A model generated the notes under the pieces. It did not search any database, was not told the origin of the DNA, and saw nothing but the letters and a program-made list of their open reading frames with translations. Shown piece after piece: positions 10,143 to 19,815 of a stretch of DNA of 64,000 nucleotides. The translations under genes were made by a program, and so were the position numbers. The DNA is from Haematobia irritans. Its lineage: Eukaryota; Arthropoda; Insecta; Diptera; Muscidae. Location: positions 58,098,066 to 58,162,065 of the forward strand of contig NC_134400.1 in NCBI RefSeq assembly GCF_050003625.1, in the 5' to 3' direction. How positions within the stretch are numbered: the first letter of the stretch is position 1; each line of letters starts with the position of its first letter.

Positions 10143-12867
10143 GGCCGCTTGTGCTGCCTTAAAAGTTCTCCTTATGAAAGGAGACATAGATATAGTTCTT
10201 ATTCAAGAACCATACATATATAAGAACAAGATCTGTGAATTAAGCACTCCGGGTTTCAAACTTTTGCATAATACCGGTAACGATATAAATCGGGCATGTA
10301 TAATTGCTAAAAACGAACTAAACTTGTTTCTGCTTCCTTCATTGAGCAATGCAGACACTGTCGTAGCCAGTCTAGAGATATCCACATGCAAATATTGGGT
10401 ATCTTCGGTCTACATGGGACATGATAGGGAGATGCCACCCTGTGCCGTTAAGACCTTAGTTGAGGAGTCACTAAAAACAAAGACAAAACTCATTATGGGA
10501 TGCGATGCAAATGCACATCATAGTATTTGGGGAAGTAGTGATACTAATGCAAGGGGAGAGTCGCTAATAGAGTTTATTTTGCGTACTAACCTGGTAGTTT
10601 GCAATAAGGGAGATGCACCAACCTTCGTCACCAGGAACAGACAAGAGGTTTTGGACGTAACGTTGACCTCTCCGGAGCTGAATGATAAGATATCTGAGTG
10701 GCAAGTTTTGAGGGAACATAGCTTCTCAGATCATCGCTACATCAGTTTCAGATTGGATGTTCGTACTTCAAAGACCATATTTCCGCCAAATGTTAGGAAA
10801 GCTGATTGGAATAGGTATAGGGAATCGTTCAATTTGATGATACCGGAAATGCCGGAGACAAATATGAGCACTGTGCAAGATATCGAACACGCAGTGGAGC
10901 GGATTACGAAGGCCTTCAACATTTCACTGAAAGCTGCATGCCCTAGAGGAAAGCCAAGGGGAAAAAATCGGCCGCCATGGTGGACTACGGAGTTAAGTAA
11001 TATGAGGAAATCCTGCAGGAAGCTCTTTAACAAAGCAAAGTCCACAAGAGCTCCGGAGGATTGGGACACTTACAAGATGAATCTGAGAGAATATAAACGA
11101 GAACTGAGAAGGTCTCAACAAAACTCTTGGGATGATTACTGTAGCAGTATTGAGAATACGTCAGAGGCTTCCAGACTACGGAAGGTACTAGCATCCACTA
11201 ACACCGCTCCAGGTTTCATTAAAACATCGGAGGGAAATTGGACAACGTCCAGTGAGGAGACGTTGGAGGTACTTTTGGACACACACTTCCCTGGAAATCA
11301 GACGGTTGAACCATGTTCCGGCGGTGTAACAGAGGCTCAGCGATCATTTCCTATCGAGGAAATTGTGTCGGAATCTAGAATAAAATGGGCTTTAAATAGC
11401 TTTGGACCATTCAAATCCCCCGGACCTGATGGAATTACTCCGGCGGAGTTACAGGCAGTGGCTGAAAGAATTATCCCCTGGTTGACGGTGATATATAAAC
11501 AATGTGTAAACTTAGCATATATTCCAGAAAAGTGGAGGGAAACAAAAGTCGTCTTCATACCTAAAGCAGGAAAAGCCTCTCACTCGAGTGCGAAGGATTT
11601 CCGACCAATCAGCTTATCCTCATTCCTACTTAAGACCCTGGAGAGGATGATAGACATGTATCTTAGAACTAGCGTGGATTCAAGTTTGCTCTCGAAACGA
11701 CAGCATGCATACTCGAAGGGCAGGTCTACTGAGACCGCATTGCATGAACTGGTCAGCTTTATTGAAAGCTCACTATCTGTCAAAGAATACACAATCGTGG
11801 CGTTTCTAGACATCGAAGGGGCGTTCAATAATGTCCATCCGAGCTCGATATTAAATGGACTGACAACTCTGAATGTTGATCCAGGTATACTTAGGCTGTT
11901 AGACGAACTTCTAATGAAGAGACGTATTTCAGCCACACTAGGGCAAGCAAACATACAAAGGTATGTGAAGAGAGGCACTCCCCAAGGAGGAGTTCTATCA
12001 CCTCTTCTTTGGAATGTTGCTATAAACAACCTTCTGGTTTCTCTAGAAAAAGAAAGGATAAAAGTGGTGGCATACGCAGATGATGTGGCGCTAGCAGTCA
12101 GGGGAAAATTCCCATCCACAATCAGAGATATTATACAGAGAGCTCTCCGGATGACTGAGAAATGGGCGAAAGATAATGGTCTTGGTGTAAATCCAGCAAA
12201 GACAGAAATAGTCATGTACTGCAAAGATCGCAAAACTCCCACGGTTAGGCCCATTTCCTTAGGGGGAACTGAAATTCCCTTTGGTGAGTGTGCAAAATAC
12301 CTTGGCGTTATTTTGGACAGGAAGCTGAATTTTAGGCTTAATATTGAAGAGAGGGCGAGAAAAGCCACGGTAGCTTTGTACTCGTGCAAAAAGGCAATAG
12401 GGAAAAAGTGGGGACTAAGACCAAAAATTGTGCATTGGCTATACACGGCAGTGGTTAGACCTATAATGCTATATGGTGTTGTAGTCTGGTGGCCGGCACT
12501 TCAGAAACCGACTTGTTTAGATAAAGTTCAGCGTATGGCGAGCTTATGTATCTCAGGCGCATTTAGTAAGACAGGAACAGACTCCCTTAATGTCATGCTA
12601 CATCTATTGCCTTTAGACATTTTGGCCAAACAGTCAGCTGCAACAACGGCTGTGCGGTTGCGCGAGATATCGCTGTGGTCGGAAAAAATGTACGGTCATA
12701 GTTCGGTCCTCAAAGTAATGCCAGATGTGCCTAACGTAGTGGATTACACCCTGGCAAAACCACTTTTCGACAAAAAGTTTGAAACTCTAATTCCCAACAG
12801 TGAGGCGTGGTGCACACAGACCCCGGGGAATAAAAGATATATAGATTTCTATACTGATGTCCACTGA
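10102..12867 (+). CDS. ORF2: AP endonuclease and reverse transcriptase of the LOA-like element
   Basis: About 921 residues from the ATG at 10102; the frame is open further upstream, but FLQINLHHCKAA is the usual beginning of the endonuclease domain. Residues 1-220 are an AP endonuclease with QEPY (catalytic Glu), GCDANAHHSIWGS (Asp/Asn) and SDHRYI. The RT domain follows from about residue 440: KSPGPDGITPAELQ, FRPISLSSFLLKTLERM, FLDIEGAFNNV, RGTPQGGVLSPLLWN and YADD (codons near 12070-12085), then a thumb region and a cysteine-poor connector. The protein would nick chromosomal DNA and prime reverse transcription there. The frame stops at 12867 because of a small indel that separates the RNase H domain, so this copy is not intact. 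Confidence 0.85.
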   Translation: MVLRFLQINLHHCKAACAALKVLLMKGDIDIVLIQEPYIYKNKICELSTPGFKLLHNTGNDINRACIIAKNELNLFLLPSLSNADTVVASLEISTCKYWVSSVYMGHDREMPPCAVKTLVEESLKTKTKLIMGCDANAHHSIWGSSDTNARGESLIEFILRTNLVVCNKGDAPTFVTRNRQEVLDVTLTSPELNDKISEWQVLREHSFSDHRYISFRLDVRTSKTIFPPNVRKADWNRYRESFNLMIPEMPETNMSTVQDIEHAVERITKAFNISLKAACPRGKPRGKNRPPWWTTELSNMRKSCRKLFNKAKSTRAPEDWDTYKMNLREYKRELRRSQQNSWDDYCSSIENTSEASRLRKVLASTNTAPGFIKTSEGNWTTSSEETLEVLLDTHFPGNQTVEPCSGGVTEAQRSFPIEEIVSESRIKWALNSFGPFKSPGPDGITPAELQAVAERIIPWLTVIYKQCVNLAYIPEKWRETKVVFIPKAGKASHSSAKDFRPISLSSFLLKTLERMIDMYLRTSVDSSLLSKRQHAYSKGRSTETALHELVSFIESSLSVKEYTIVAFLDIEGAFNNVHPSSILNGLTTLNVDPGILRLLDELLMKRRISATLGQANIQRYVKRGTPQGGVLSPLLWNVAINNLLVSLEKERIKVVAYADDVALAVRGKFPSTIRDIIQRALRMTEKWAKDNGLGVNPAKTEIVMYCKDRKTPTVRPISLGGTEIPFGECAKYLGVILDRKLNFRLNIEERARKATVALYSCKKAIGKKWGLRPKIVHWLYTAVVRPIMLYGVVVWWPALQKPTCLDKVQRMASLCISGAFSKTGTDSLNVMLHLLPLDILAKQSAATTAVRLREISLWSEKMYGHSSVLKVMPDVPNVVDYTLAKPLFDKKFETLIPNSEAWCTQTPGNKRYIDFYTDVH

Positions 12868-13690
12868 ATGGACAAGTGGGGTTCGGAGTATATTCTAAAG
12901 ATCTGGAAATTCTAATAGCGAAAAGATTACCTAATCACTGTAGTGTTTTTCAGGCTGAAATATTGGCAATAAGAGAGGTGGTGAATTGGCTGAGAAGTAA
13001 TGTTCCAACAAATATTGGCATTAATATATACTCAGACAGTCAGCCTGCAATAAAATCCTTGGAATCTGTGTTCCTTAACTCAAAAACGGCCATAGACTGC
13101 CACAAATCTCTCAACGAGATGGCTGAGCAGTACAATATTCACCTAATATGGGTGCCTGGTCATAGGAACATACCGGGGAACTGTGAAGCAGATGTGTTAG
13201 CAAGGCTAGGAACTACCTTACATATTCCAGGGGAACTAGAATCTGTGAGTAAGCCTCTGGCCACCTGCAAGCTCTTACTGCGTGAGAAGGCTGTTATGAT
13301 GGCCAATATTCGATGGGAAAATTGCAAGGGCTGTAACGACACCAAGCAAATATGGCCCCATTTAAACTTAAACCGCACACTAGATATGCTAGTGTTCTCA
13401 AGGCGTCAGATAGCACTCCTAATATCTGCTATAACGGGTCGCTGCCTGATAGGCGAATTTGCAAAAACTATAGGTGCGAAGTATAATGACTATTGTATAA
13501 GCTGTCATGACGTGGAGGAAAAGGAATCAATTAAACTCCTCTTGTGTGAGTGTCCTGCTTTTTGTGTAAGGCGTAAGCGAATTTTAGGAGCATATAGCTT
13601 TAGATTACTGGCTGACCTGGAAAACGTTAACTTAAGCAGTTTGTTAATGTTTTTGGAGCAATCTGGTTGGTTCCACAAAAGTAAATAATA
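12840..13690 (+). pseudogene. RNase H domain of the LOA-like element, frameshifted from ORF2
   Basis: The ORF2 frame ends in YTDVH just where the first RNase H motif (YTDGS-like) should be. The rest of the domain is in another frame from about 12870: VGFGVYSKDLEI, FQAEILAIREVVNWL (catalytic Glu), IYSDSQPAIKSL (Asp) and WVPGHRNIPGNCEADVLARLG (final Asp). A small indel at the first aspartate motif is the simplest explanation. The C-terminal ~130 residues contain a CX2C...H..C-like cluster (NDYCISCHDVEE, LLLCECPAFC) resembling the zinc-binding tail common after RNase H in these elements. Confidence 0.8.
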
Positions 13691-13832
13691 GAGAAGGTTC
13701 AGTGGTTAAGACTAGAAGTGCCCATATGTAATAGGTACTTTTAGTTAAATGTGGTATCACAATGGACTGAATAGTCTAAGTGAGCCTGAAATTTAATCGG
13801 GCTGCCACTTTAACCTAACCATATATAGGCTA

Positions 13833-15160
13833 GGTTAAATAGAAATAGAGAAAAACGGCAGAATTCCATACTTAGACACGCTGGTTATCAGGAAGGAAAA
13901 TTATAATCTTGGTTTAGATTGGTACCAAAAACCAACAGCATCGGGGAGAATAATGAATTATTTTTCACAACACCCAAAAAGGATAGTGATTAACACAGCA
14001 AAAAATCTTATAAACAGGGTGTTAAACATAAGTGACAAAGAATATCATTCTAAAAACAAATCCATTATTAGAGATATTCTACACAACAATAATTTTCCAA
14101 AATATTTAATTAATGACTTAATATCACAATTTAAACCGGAGGGGAAAAAACAAAACGAAAATAAAAACGAGGAAACAATATACAAGTCACTAGTATATGT
14201 CAACAAATTATCAGAACGAATTACAAACTCTGAAATCTTTGATAAAGGACAATACACTTTAGCACACAAGTCAAACAATACTCTCAAAAAATTATTTTCC
14301 AACATGAAAACCAAGATCCCCACTATGGAAAAACATAATACGATTTATGAAATACCGTGCGGTGGAAATAATAAAGAAAAATGTGAAAAAGTTTATGTAG
14401 GAACATCCAAAAACAAATTAAAAACAAGAATTTCAGGACATAAATCGGATATTAAATTACGCACCAACTCGAATACCACAAAAACGGCACTAGCAGGCCA
14501 CTGTGCGAGAAACAATCATACCCCAAACTTTGACGACGTAAGAATATTAGAAAGAGAGAATAATTACAGCAAAAGGTTTACACTAGAAACACTTCACATA
14601 AACAATGTACCTGCAAGCAAACGAATGAACTTCAAAGTTGATACAGAAAACATCGCTCACTGTTACAGGCATTTGCTTCGGAAAAGGAAACAACAAATAC
14701 ATGGTAGTGATCATCGTGCAATAGTAAAAACAACTCAGTGCAATACAGACAGCTGACGAGGGTAGTGAATCTACAGTAGCTTTAAGTATTTTGTGTTGTG
14801 GATACTATACATGTAAGTCATTGGTTGTGTTGCTGTTTTAATTTTTCTGTTCGCCTGATACTTGAAAAATGAGATTAAGATATGTCTGTCCGATTTTTTT
14901 TATAATTATATTATCCTATAATACCATTTGAGATTATTAACTAAAAGTAATTAAGATTTACACTTCTTTAAATTATTAAATGTTTAATACTGTGATATTT
15001 ATGAAATGTAATTTCTATAAATCTATTGTAGACCCCTGAGGAAGCGATTCAATATCGTAATCGCGAAATATTGGGAATAATAAATAAAATATTTTAAAAA
15101 GACCTCGAGCTTGAAGAACCATTAATTTATAATTCTAACGAAAAGGTCGACCAAAAATCA
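13833..15160 (+). mobile_element. 5'-truncated Penelope-like element
   Basis: Begins abruptly inside the RT C-terminus and continues through a GIY-YIG endonuclease, an AT-rich 3' UTR and a 3' motif with a short stem (GCGATT 15044-15049 / AATCGC 15059-15064). It sits inside helentron-like sequence: similar tatatataggc segments lie on both sides (9262-9272 and 15174-15184), consistent with a target duplication that was then reused by the LOA-like insertion. The exact 3' boundary is uncertain (15110-15165). Confidence 0.75.
13839..14756 (+). CDS. Penelope RT C-terminus plus GIY-YIG endonuclease
   Basis: The frame is open from 13839; the first ATG is at 13953, giving 267 residues. Upstream codons read NGRIPYLDTLVIRKENYN and LDWYQKPTASGRIMNYFSQHP, the typical end of a Penelope RT. 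With residues counted from the 13953 ATG, the GIY-YIG nuclease follows: IYEIPCGG (131-138), KVYVGTSKNKLKTRISGHK (146-164, containing the Y-G, Arg and His positions) and LERENNYSKRFTLETLHI with the expected Glu. The middle (residues 65-120) is a lysine/asparagine-rich linker. In the family this nuclease nicks target DNA for integration. It is a fragment lacking most of the RT, so it cannot be autonomous. Confidence 0.85.
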   Translation: MEIEKNGRIPYLDTLVIRKENYNLGLDWYQKPTASGRIMNYFSQHPKRIVINTAKNLINRVLNISDKEYHSKNKSIIRDILHNNNFPKYLINDLISQFKPEGKKQNENKNEETIYKSLVYVNKLSERITNSEIFDKGQYTLAHKSNNTLKKLFSNMKTKIPTMEKHNTIYEIPCGGNNKEKCEKVYVGTSKNKLKTRISGHKSDIKLRTNSNTTKTALAGHCARNNHTPNFDDVRILERENNYSKRFTLETLHINNVPASKRMNFKVDTENIAHCYRHLLRKRKQQIHGSDHRAIVKTTQCNTDS

Positions 15161-16017
15161 AACAAAAACTAATATATATAGGCCCCATATAAACCGATCC
15201 CCAGATTTGACCTCCGGAGCCCCTTGGAAGAGCAAAATTCATCCGATTCGGTTGAAATTTGGTACTTGATGTTAGTATATGGTATCCAACAACCATGTAG
15301 GAATTGGGTCATATCAGCCCATAATCATATATAGCCCCCATATAAACCGTTCCCCAGATTTGACCTCCGATGCCTTTTGGAAAAGCAAAATTCATCCGAT
15401 CTGGTTGAAATTTGGTACGTGGTGGTAGTATATGGTATTTAACAGCCATTCCAAAAGTGGTCCATAATCATATATAGCCCCCATATAAACCGATCCCGAG
15501 ATTTGGTTTTGGAGTCTCTTGGAGGAGAAAATTTCATCCGAGTCAGTTGAAATTTGGTACATTGTGCTAGTATATGGCCGTTAACAACCATGCCTAACTA
15601 GGTTCATATCGGTCTATAGTTATATGTAGCCCTCAGATAAATCGATCCCCAATCACAAAAAATGGGTCCATATCAAGTTCATAATTGTATATAGCCCCCA
15701 TATAAGCGACGCCCATATTTCAATTCTGGCTCTCTACCACGTATGGACTAAATCACAATTTAGAAAACGATATTAAGAAGTTTTAAGATACCCCAACCCA
15801 AGTAATTCGATTGTGGATGACAGTCTTTCGTAGAAGTTTCTACGCAATCCATGGTGGATGGTACATAAGATTCGGCCTGGCCGAACTTACGGTCCTATGT
15901 TATGTTATATACTTGTTTTTTTATTACGAAATCTCAAAATTTGTCTTATTTAAGACATAGAGCCGGATATATGATGATTTTATATCCGTTTTGCAAACGT
16001 TGTTTTTTGTGTATGCA

Positions 16018-16215
16018 CTGAAAAAAAGTAAACTACATTATGGGAAAAATTTGCTATCTCCAAATTTTGAGATTCATTAAATTAAATAACATTTTCCGAC
16101 ATTTACCAATGCATCTTTCTCGAAAACCAAAATGAACTAAAAGTAAAGAAAAAATCTTAGGCGCCAGATCATTCCCATTTTAGCCACGCTGTAGTTCATT
16201 CTTACTTTTTTTCAG
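16018..16215. mobile_element. Small MITE with CTGAAAAAAAGTAA ends
   Basis: About 200 bp bounded by 14-bp perfect inverted repeats (CTGAAAAAAAGTAA at 16018; its complement ending 16214). The interior holds TGAACTA-type motifs and GGCGCCAGA also found in the repeats at 4104 and 5803, so these appear to be one loose family. No coding capacity. Confidence 0.6.
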
Positions 16216-17008
16216 AAGTGTACGAAAAGATCCTTCTGTTTTAGTTAGAATTTGTATGTCTTTGAAATTTTACTTCCAATTCTATAGCTTCAACAATATT
16301 CATAGATTTCAATTAATGCCACAATCACTTAGTTAATTCAAACCTTAAAACTGCTGGACTTTTATCATTTGTATACCCTAAACCATAGTGGTCAGGGTAT
16401 AATAAGTTTGATCTGCCAAAAAAAGTGCCTACCAGGAATATTGATTTTAGACCCCATAAAATATATACCGATCGCCTCAGAATCGAGTCGATCTAGCGCT
16501 TGGTGTCCGTCCGTCTGTCTGTCCATGTATTTGTTGTTCACAGGATTCCGGTCGCAATTATTAACCGATATTGATGAAATTTGGTACAGGGAGTTTGGAA
16601 AAAATCGAATCAAATTTAGATATAGCTCCCATATATATGTATCAACCGATTTCGACAAATGGGGTTGCGTTGCGCTTTTTTACAAACGGATCGTCACCAA
16701 ATTTGGCAAAAAATAATATTTTTCATCGGCCTTCAAGTCTGCAAAATGTCATCCATCCTTATTTATCAACCGATCTTACTCAAAGTTGGGTAAATGTAAT
16801 CTTCTATAGCACTAACTATATGTGCAAAAAATCATCGCAATCGGTTCAGATTTAGCTATAGCTCCCATATATATGTACCGCCCGATTTTTCTAAATATGG
16901 CAACTCTTATGTATCAACCGATCTTACTCAAAGTTGGCGAAATGTAATCTTCTATAGCACTAACTGTATGTGCAACATTTCATCGAAATCAGTTCAGATT
17001 GAGATATA

Positions 17009-17240
17009 CACAGTCTCACACAAGTTTACATACCCATGAGTTTTTACCTCTTAACTAAACCTGTTTCTTGTTGTTGTTATAACCCACATCAAAAAAAAAA
17101 CTTCTTGAAAATTAACAAATACTTTGTTTTTCGAATTAATTTACTAAAACTAAAGAAATATATATGCATATTTTTTAAAATTTTATTATTTAAAGGAAAT
17201 ATAAATTTGTTAACCGTATGTAAACTTGTGTGAGACTGTG
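17009..17240. mobile_element. 232-bp Tc1/mariner-type MITE
   Basis: A 25-bp perfect terminal inverted repeat (starting CACAGTCTCACACAAG) lies at each end and the element is flanked by TA on both sides (17007-17008 and 17241-17242). Removing it with one TA restores the uninterrupted helentron-like sequence agatatagctcccatat. Non-coding, so it would depend on a transposase in trans. Confidence 0.88.
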
Positions 17241-17684
17241 TAGCTCCCATATATATGTTATGTATGCCCGATTTTCTCAAATTAGGCCATAGAATCCTTA
17301 TTTATTAACCGATCTTACTCAAAGTTGGCTAGATCCAGTCCTCTATAGTACTAACGGTAGGTGCAAAATTTCATCGAAATCGGTTCAGATGTACATATAG
17401 CTCCCATATACACCCTCAAAAAAAAACACTTCTCTAACATATGTTCCAAACATATTTTGCAGGAAGCATATATATTATTGGATACTGCCAAAACATTAAT
17501 ATGTTTGTTTTATGTGAACATATTATATGTTTGGAAGCATTTTGAGCCCAAAAATAGTATATGCTTGGAAGAATTTTCCCCAAAGAAGATTGTGCTCATT
17601 CCCTCACATAATTTTCATTTCCACGAAATTTTTTAGTTCTTGGCACCTTTTTCTGTAATACAAATAATGTTGAAGAAATTATTC

Positions 17685-17739
17685 AAAATCGAACCGAGGA
17701 CCATACAGTTTGTAAGCCATCACACTATCTACTGAGCTA
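17685..17739 (-). promoter_or_regulatory. tRNA-like Pol III promoter A (A box and B box), copy 1
   Basis: On the minus strand the A box TAGCTCAGTAG (17739-17729) and the B box GGTTCGATTTT (17695-17685) are 33 bp apart, normal for an intronless tRNA. A T run directly overlaps and follows. The flanking sequences do not form an acceptor stem, so this is a promoter-like relic and not a tRNA gene. Confidence 0.6.
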
Positions 17740-17866
17740 CTTAGCTGTTATGGCCATCAATAGACAATTATCGTTATAAGTTATATTTATGTAGCATAGT
17801 CTGCAGCGCCCACGAGCCGATGCAAACAAAACATTATTTAACAGAAACATACATTTGTTGGCCACG

Positions 17867-17921
17867 TGGAGCAGTAGTTAGCATATCTGCCTTGCATGCA
17901 AAGGGTCGTGGGTTCAATCCC
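17867..17921 (+). promoter_or_regulatory. tRNA-like Pol III promoter B, copy 1
   Basis: The A box-like TGGAGCAGTAG (17867-17877) and B box-like GGTTCAATCCC (17911-17921) are again separated by 33 bp, with a plausible T-arm stem GTGGG/CCTGC. A run of nine T residues at 17940-17948 would terminate Pol III. The acceptor ends do not pair. The module diverges from promoter A, with 127 bp between the two A boxes. Confidence 0.6.
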
Positions 17922-18334
17922 TGCTCCGACTAAACACCATTTTTTTTTAATTTACATTACACATTTATATTTATACTATATTAAATTGTTTAATAAAACT
18001 TCGAAATGTGGGTTATTAAAGATTTACAGTCAGAAACAGTGCTTGATATAAACGAAATGGACTGAGCTTTTGGATAAAATATCATTATTTTTTTTATTGG
18101 AAAAATAACAATTTTGTAATAAAAAACTGTTTTTGGTATAAAAGTTTGAAATTTTGGAAGGAACTTAAAAACTCTAACAAAAGAAGAACGTGGAGTCGAG
18201 TATAAACATACATAAATAATTTTATAATATACACATAAATTTATTTAGGCGTGTGCAGTTTTTACTAGCATTTAACACCATTTTAAATGCATTGAAAACT
18301 TATCGTGTTTTGTACTTAATTTCATTTTTACCTT

Positions 18335-18475
18335 TAAGGCCGGTATTAAGTTGGCATTATTGCTCTAAAATGACCCTGTTTTGCCTTTTACTTTTCTTTA
18401 ATAATTCATTTTAAAGAAAATAAACTTTTTCAATTGTTGTAGCTGCAAAACACGAACTTAATGCCCGCTTTTATA
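18335..18475. mobile_element. ~140-bp MITE-like repeat
   Basis: Imperfect inverted ends (GCCGGTATTAAGTTGG at the left, CGAACTTAATGCCCGC at the right) enclose CTTTTCTTTAATAATTCATTTTAAAGAA, shown here only as a landmark. A related segment is at 6858-6960. Non-coding. Confidence 0.5.
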
Positions 18476-19439
18476 TTTGAAGGTGTCCGTCAAGTCCTCT
18501 TGGGCTACTTATTAATAAAGGGGAACTAAACTTTGTTTTTATACATTTTACTGTTTAATTTTTCACTGTTTCCTCCTTTTTTCATTTTACTGTCCCAACT
18601 CTAGAAAGAGTATAGTGCCCTTTCGTTATTTTTATGAAGATCCCTTTGTAATTTTTGTATATTTTCCACCGATTCTTTTTAATTTCCTTTGTCTGAATAT
18701 TTTGACTTACTCCTCGTACGTTCCGATTTCTTTTAACAAACCGAGAAAAAAATTGTGCCCATAATGCCAAAATGATAAACAAAGCACATGTCCACACATA
18801 CAAAAAATGCTGCTCTCAAGACGAAAACACATGCTGTTTTTTTTTTTTTAAATGTCTATTCTCTTTACTCCGAATACTCTAATATTCAAATTAAATAATA
18901 TTTAGACTTAAGCATATCAAATTTTTGGCCTTATCATAAAACAGTTTTCCGAAACAACATACAAGCGGTTTCACAGAAGTTGCTCTCTTTTGATTCTGTG
19001 TTATGTTGATATCTTTCGATTTCCATCTCTATTTCTTTCTCTACACTCTCTCTGTCACTCTCTGAATAAAATATCACAACATATATATGTTTACTCGAAA
19101 TTTGTAAATGTATATATATTTACATTCACACATATTATTTTTATGTAACATTCATGCCCCAAACATAATATATTCTAACATACTAACATATGTGTCCCAA
19201 ACATTTAGAGTTAGTTTAGGAACATTACATGTTTGCACTTAAATATATTGTGTTTAAAAATTGTGCCCGAAACACATTTTGTTTATATCGGAGCATATGA
19301 AAAACATATTTTTCTAACAGTGTATGTATCGCCCGATTTTGAAAAATTTGCCCCTAATAACCTTATGTTTGACCATCAGAGATGGTCTGTATCAAACTTT
19401 TTTAGGTTTGCGACTCAAAATACTTTAGTCGCGTCAGCT

Positions 19440-19660
19440 AGGCAGCGAATTCGATGATATCCAAGACGATGGTATGTGCGAAGAAGTTTCAATTCGTAGG
19501 AATGTTCACAATTTTCGGTTTTAGTCCCCACATTTTCCCTATTGCCTTTTGCACGAGTACAGGGTAACCGTGGATTTTCTCGTCCTTTCTTAGCTTTAAG
19601 TTCAGTCTCCTGTCCAATATAACTCCAAGGTATTTTGCACACTCACCAACGGGAATTTCG
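19440..19660 (-). pseudogene. Fragment of an LOA-like reverse transcriptase thumb
   Basis: The minus strand, with stops and a frame change, encodes AKYLGVILDRRLNLK, KAIGKMWGLKPKIV and LDIIEFAA-type segments. These align with KYLGVILDRKLNF...KAIGKKWGLRPKIVHW of the element at 12295-12430. It is a short decayed relic inside helentron-like DNA, not a functional gene. Confidence 0.7.
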
Positions 19661-19815
19661 ATACCACCTAAGTTTCTTAAATATGCAACTGCGGTTTATC
19701 TCCCAGACCTATATCAATGTTACCCCACAAATGCTTATGATTACTAATTCAGTAAGGCTGGTTTAGGGTATGATTTAGTCGGCCCCGCCCGACTTTCTAC
19801 TTTACTTACTTGTTT

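Larger units (their letters stand above)
9275..13820 (+). mobile_element. 5'-truncated LOA/I-group non-LTR retrotransposon
   Basis: A 4.5-kb element bounded by a 12-bp target-site duplication, atatataggcta, at 9263-9274 and 13821-13832. It encodes the end of ORF1, an ORF2 with AP endonuclease and reverse transcriptase, and a terminal RNase H domain. It ends in a 3' UTR finishing TTAACCTAACC rather than poly(A). RNase H downstream of RT, with GTPQGGVLSPLLWN and YADD motifs, fits LOA/I-type elements rather than jockey. It starts inside ORF1, so it is a 5'-truncated dead-on-arrival copy. The same 3' UTR recurs as fragments at 23085, 24012, 35258 and 36393. Confidence 0.88.
8399..15910 (-). mobile_element. 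Helentron-like element, subfamily A, split by Penelope and LOA insertions
   Basis: The element occupies 8399-9274 and about 15166-15910. In minus-strand orientation the distal end is the imperfect hairpin ATACCCCCATCC...GGTGGAGGGTAT (8400-8426), preceded by the GTCC microsatellite (8500-8516) and ~153-bp tandem units. The other end (15850-15905) has TTCGGCCTGGCCGAA and the terminal AACAAGTATA-like sequence. The middle is occupied by later retroelement insertions. Subfamily A units, reverse-complemented, align with subfamily B units, so both descend from one repeat. Confidence 0.6.
17415..19325. mobile_element. Divergent Pol III-promoter element, copy 1
   Basis: Bounded by imperfect inverted ends rich in ACATATGTTTGG-type motifs (17415-17530 and 19190-19325). 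It contains two tRNA-like modules pointing away from each other (17685-17739 minus and 17867-17921 plus). The conserved block before the first module (CCTCACAT..., TTTTTAGTTCTTGGCACC, 17600-17670) and the segment after the second (GATATAAACGAAATGGACTG near 18050) are shared with the copy at 26450-27373 in the opposite orientation. A smaller MITE lies inside (18335-18475). No protein is encoded. The family is unknown to me. Confidence 0.6.
16370..19815 (-). mobile_element. Helentron-like element, subfamily C, carrying nested insertions
   Basis: The left end is a hairpin, TATACCCTAAACCAT...GTCAGGGTATA (16373-16403), followed by a GTCC/GTCT core (16507-16525) and repeat units marked TATAGCTCCCATATATATGTA. 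The right end near 19765-19815 is a hairpin-like GTCGGCCCCGCCCGAC followed by TACTTACTTGTTT. It is interrupted by a 232-bp MITE (17009-17240) and the divergent-promoter element (about 17415-19325), and contains an RT fragment near its right end. Confidence 0.5.

Noticed and set aside
11580..12446. 288-aa minus-strand frame
   Set aside because: Antisense shadow of the LOA-like reverse transcriptase.
15030..15090. Functional hammerhead ribozyme
   Set aside because: The core words are present, but helix I pairing is not visible and an extra base precedes helix II. Kept only as a finding to check.
16369..16855. 115-aa and 94-aa frames
   Set aside because: They overlap helentron-like subfamily C repeat sequence, including its microsatellite core.
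17867..17935. Possible tRNA gene
   Set aside because: Same reason: the T arm is plausible but the acceptor stem is absent. It is a relic within a dispersed repeat.
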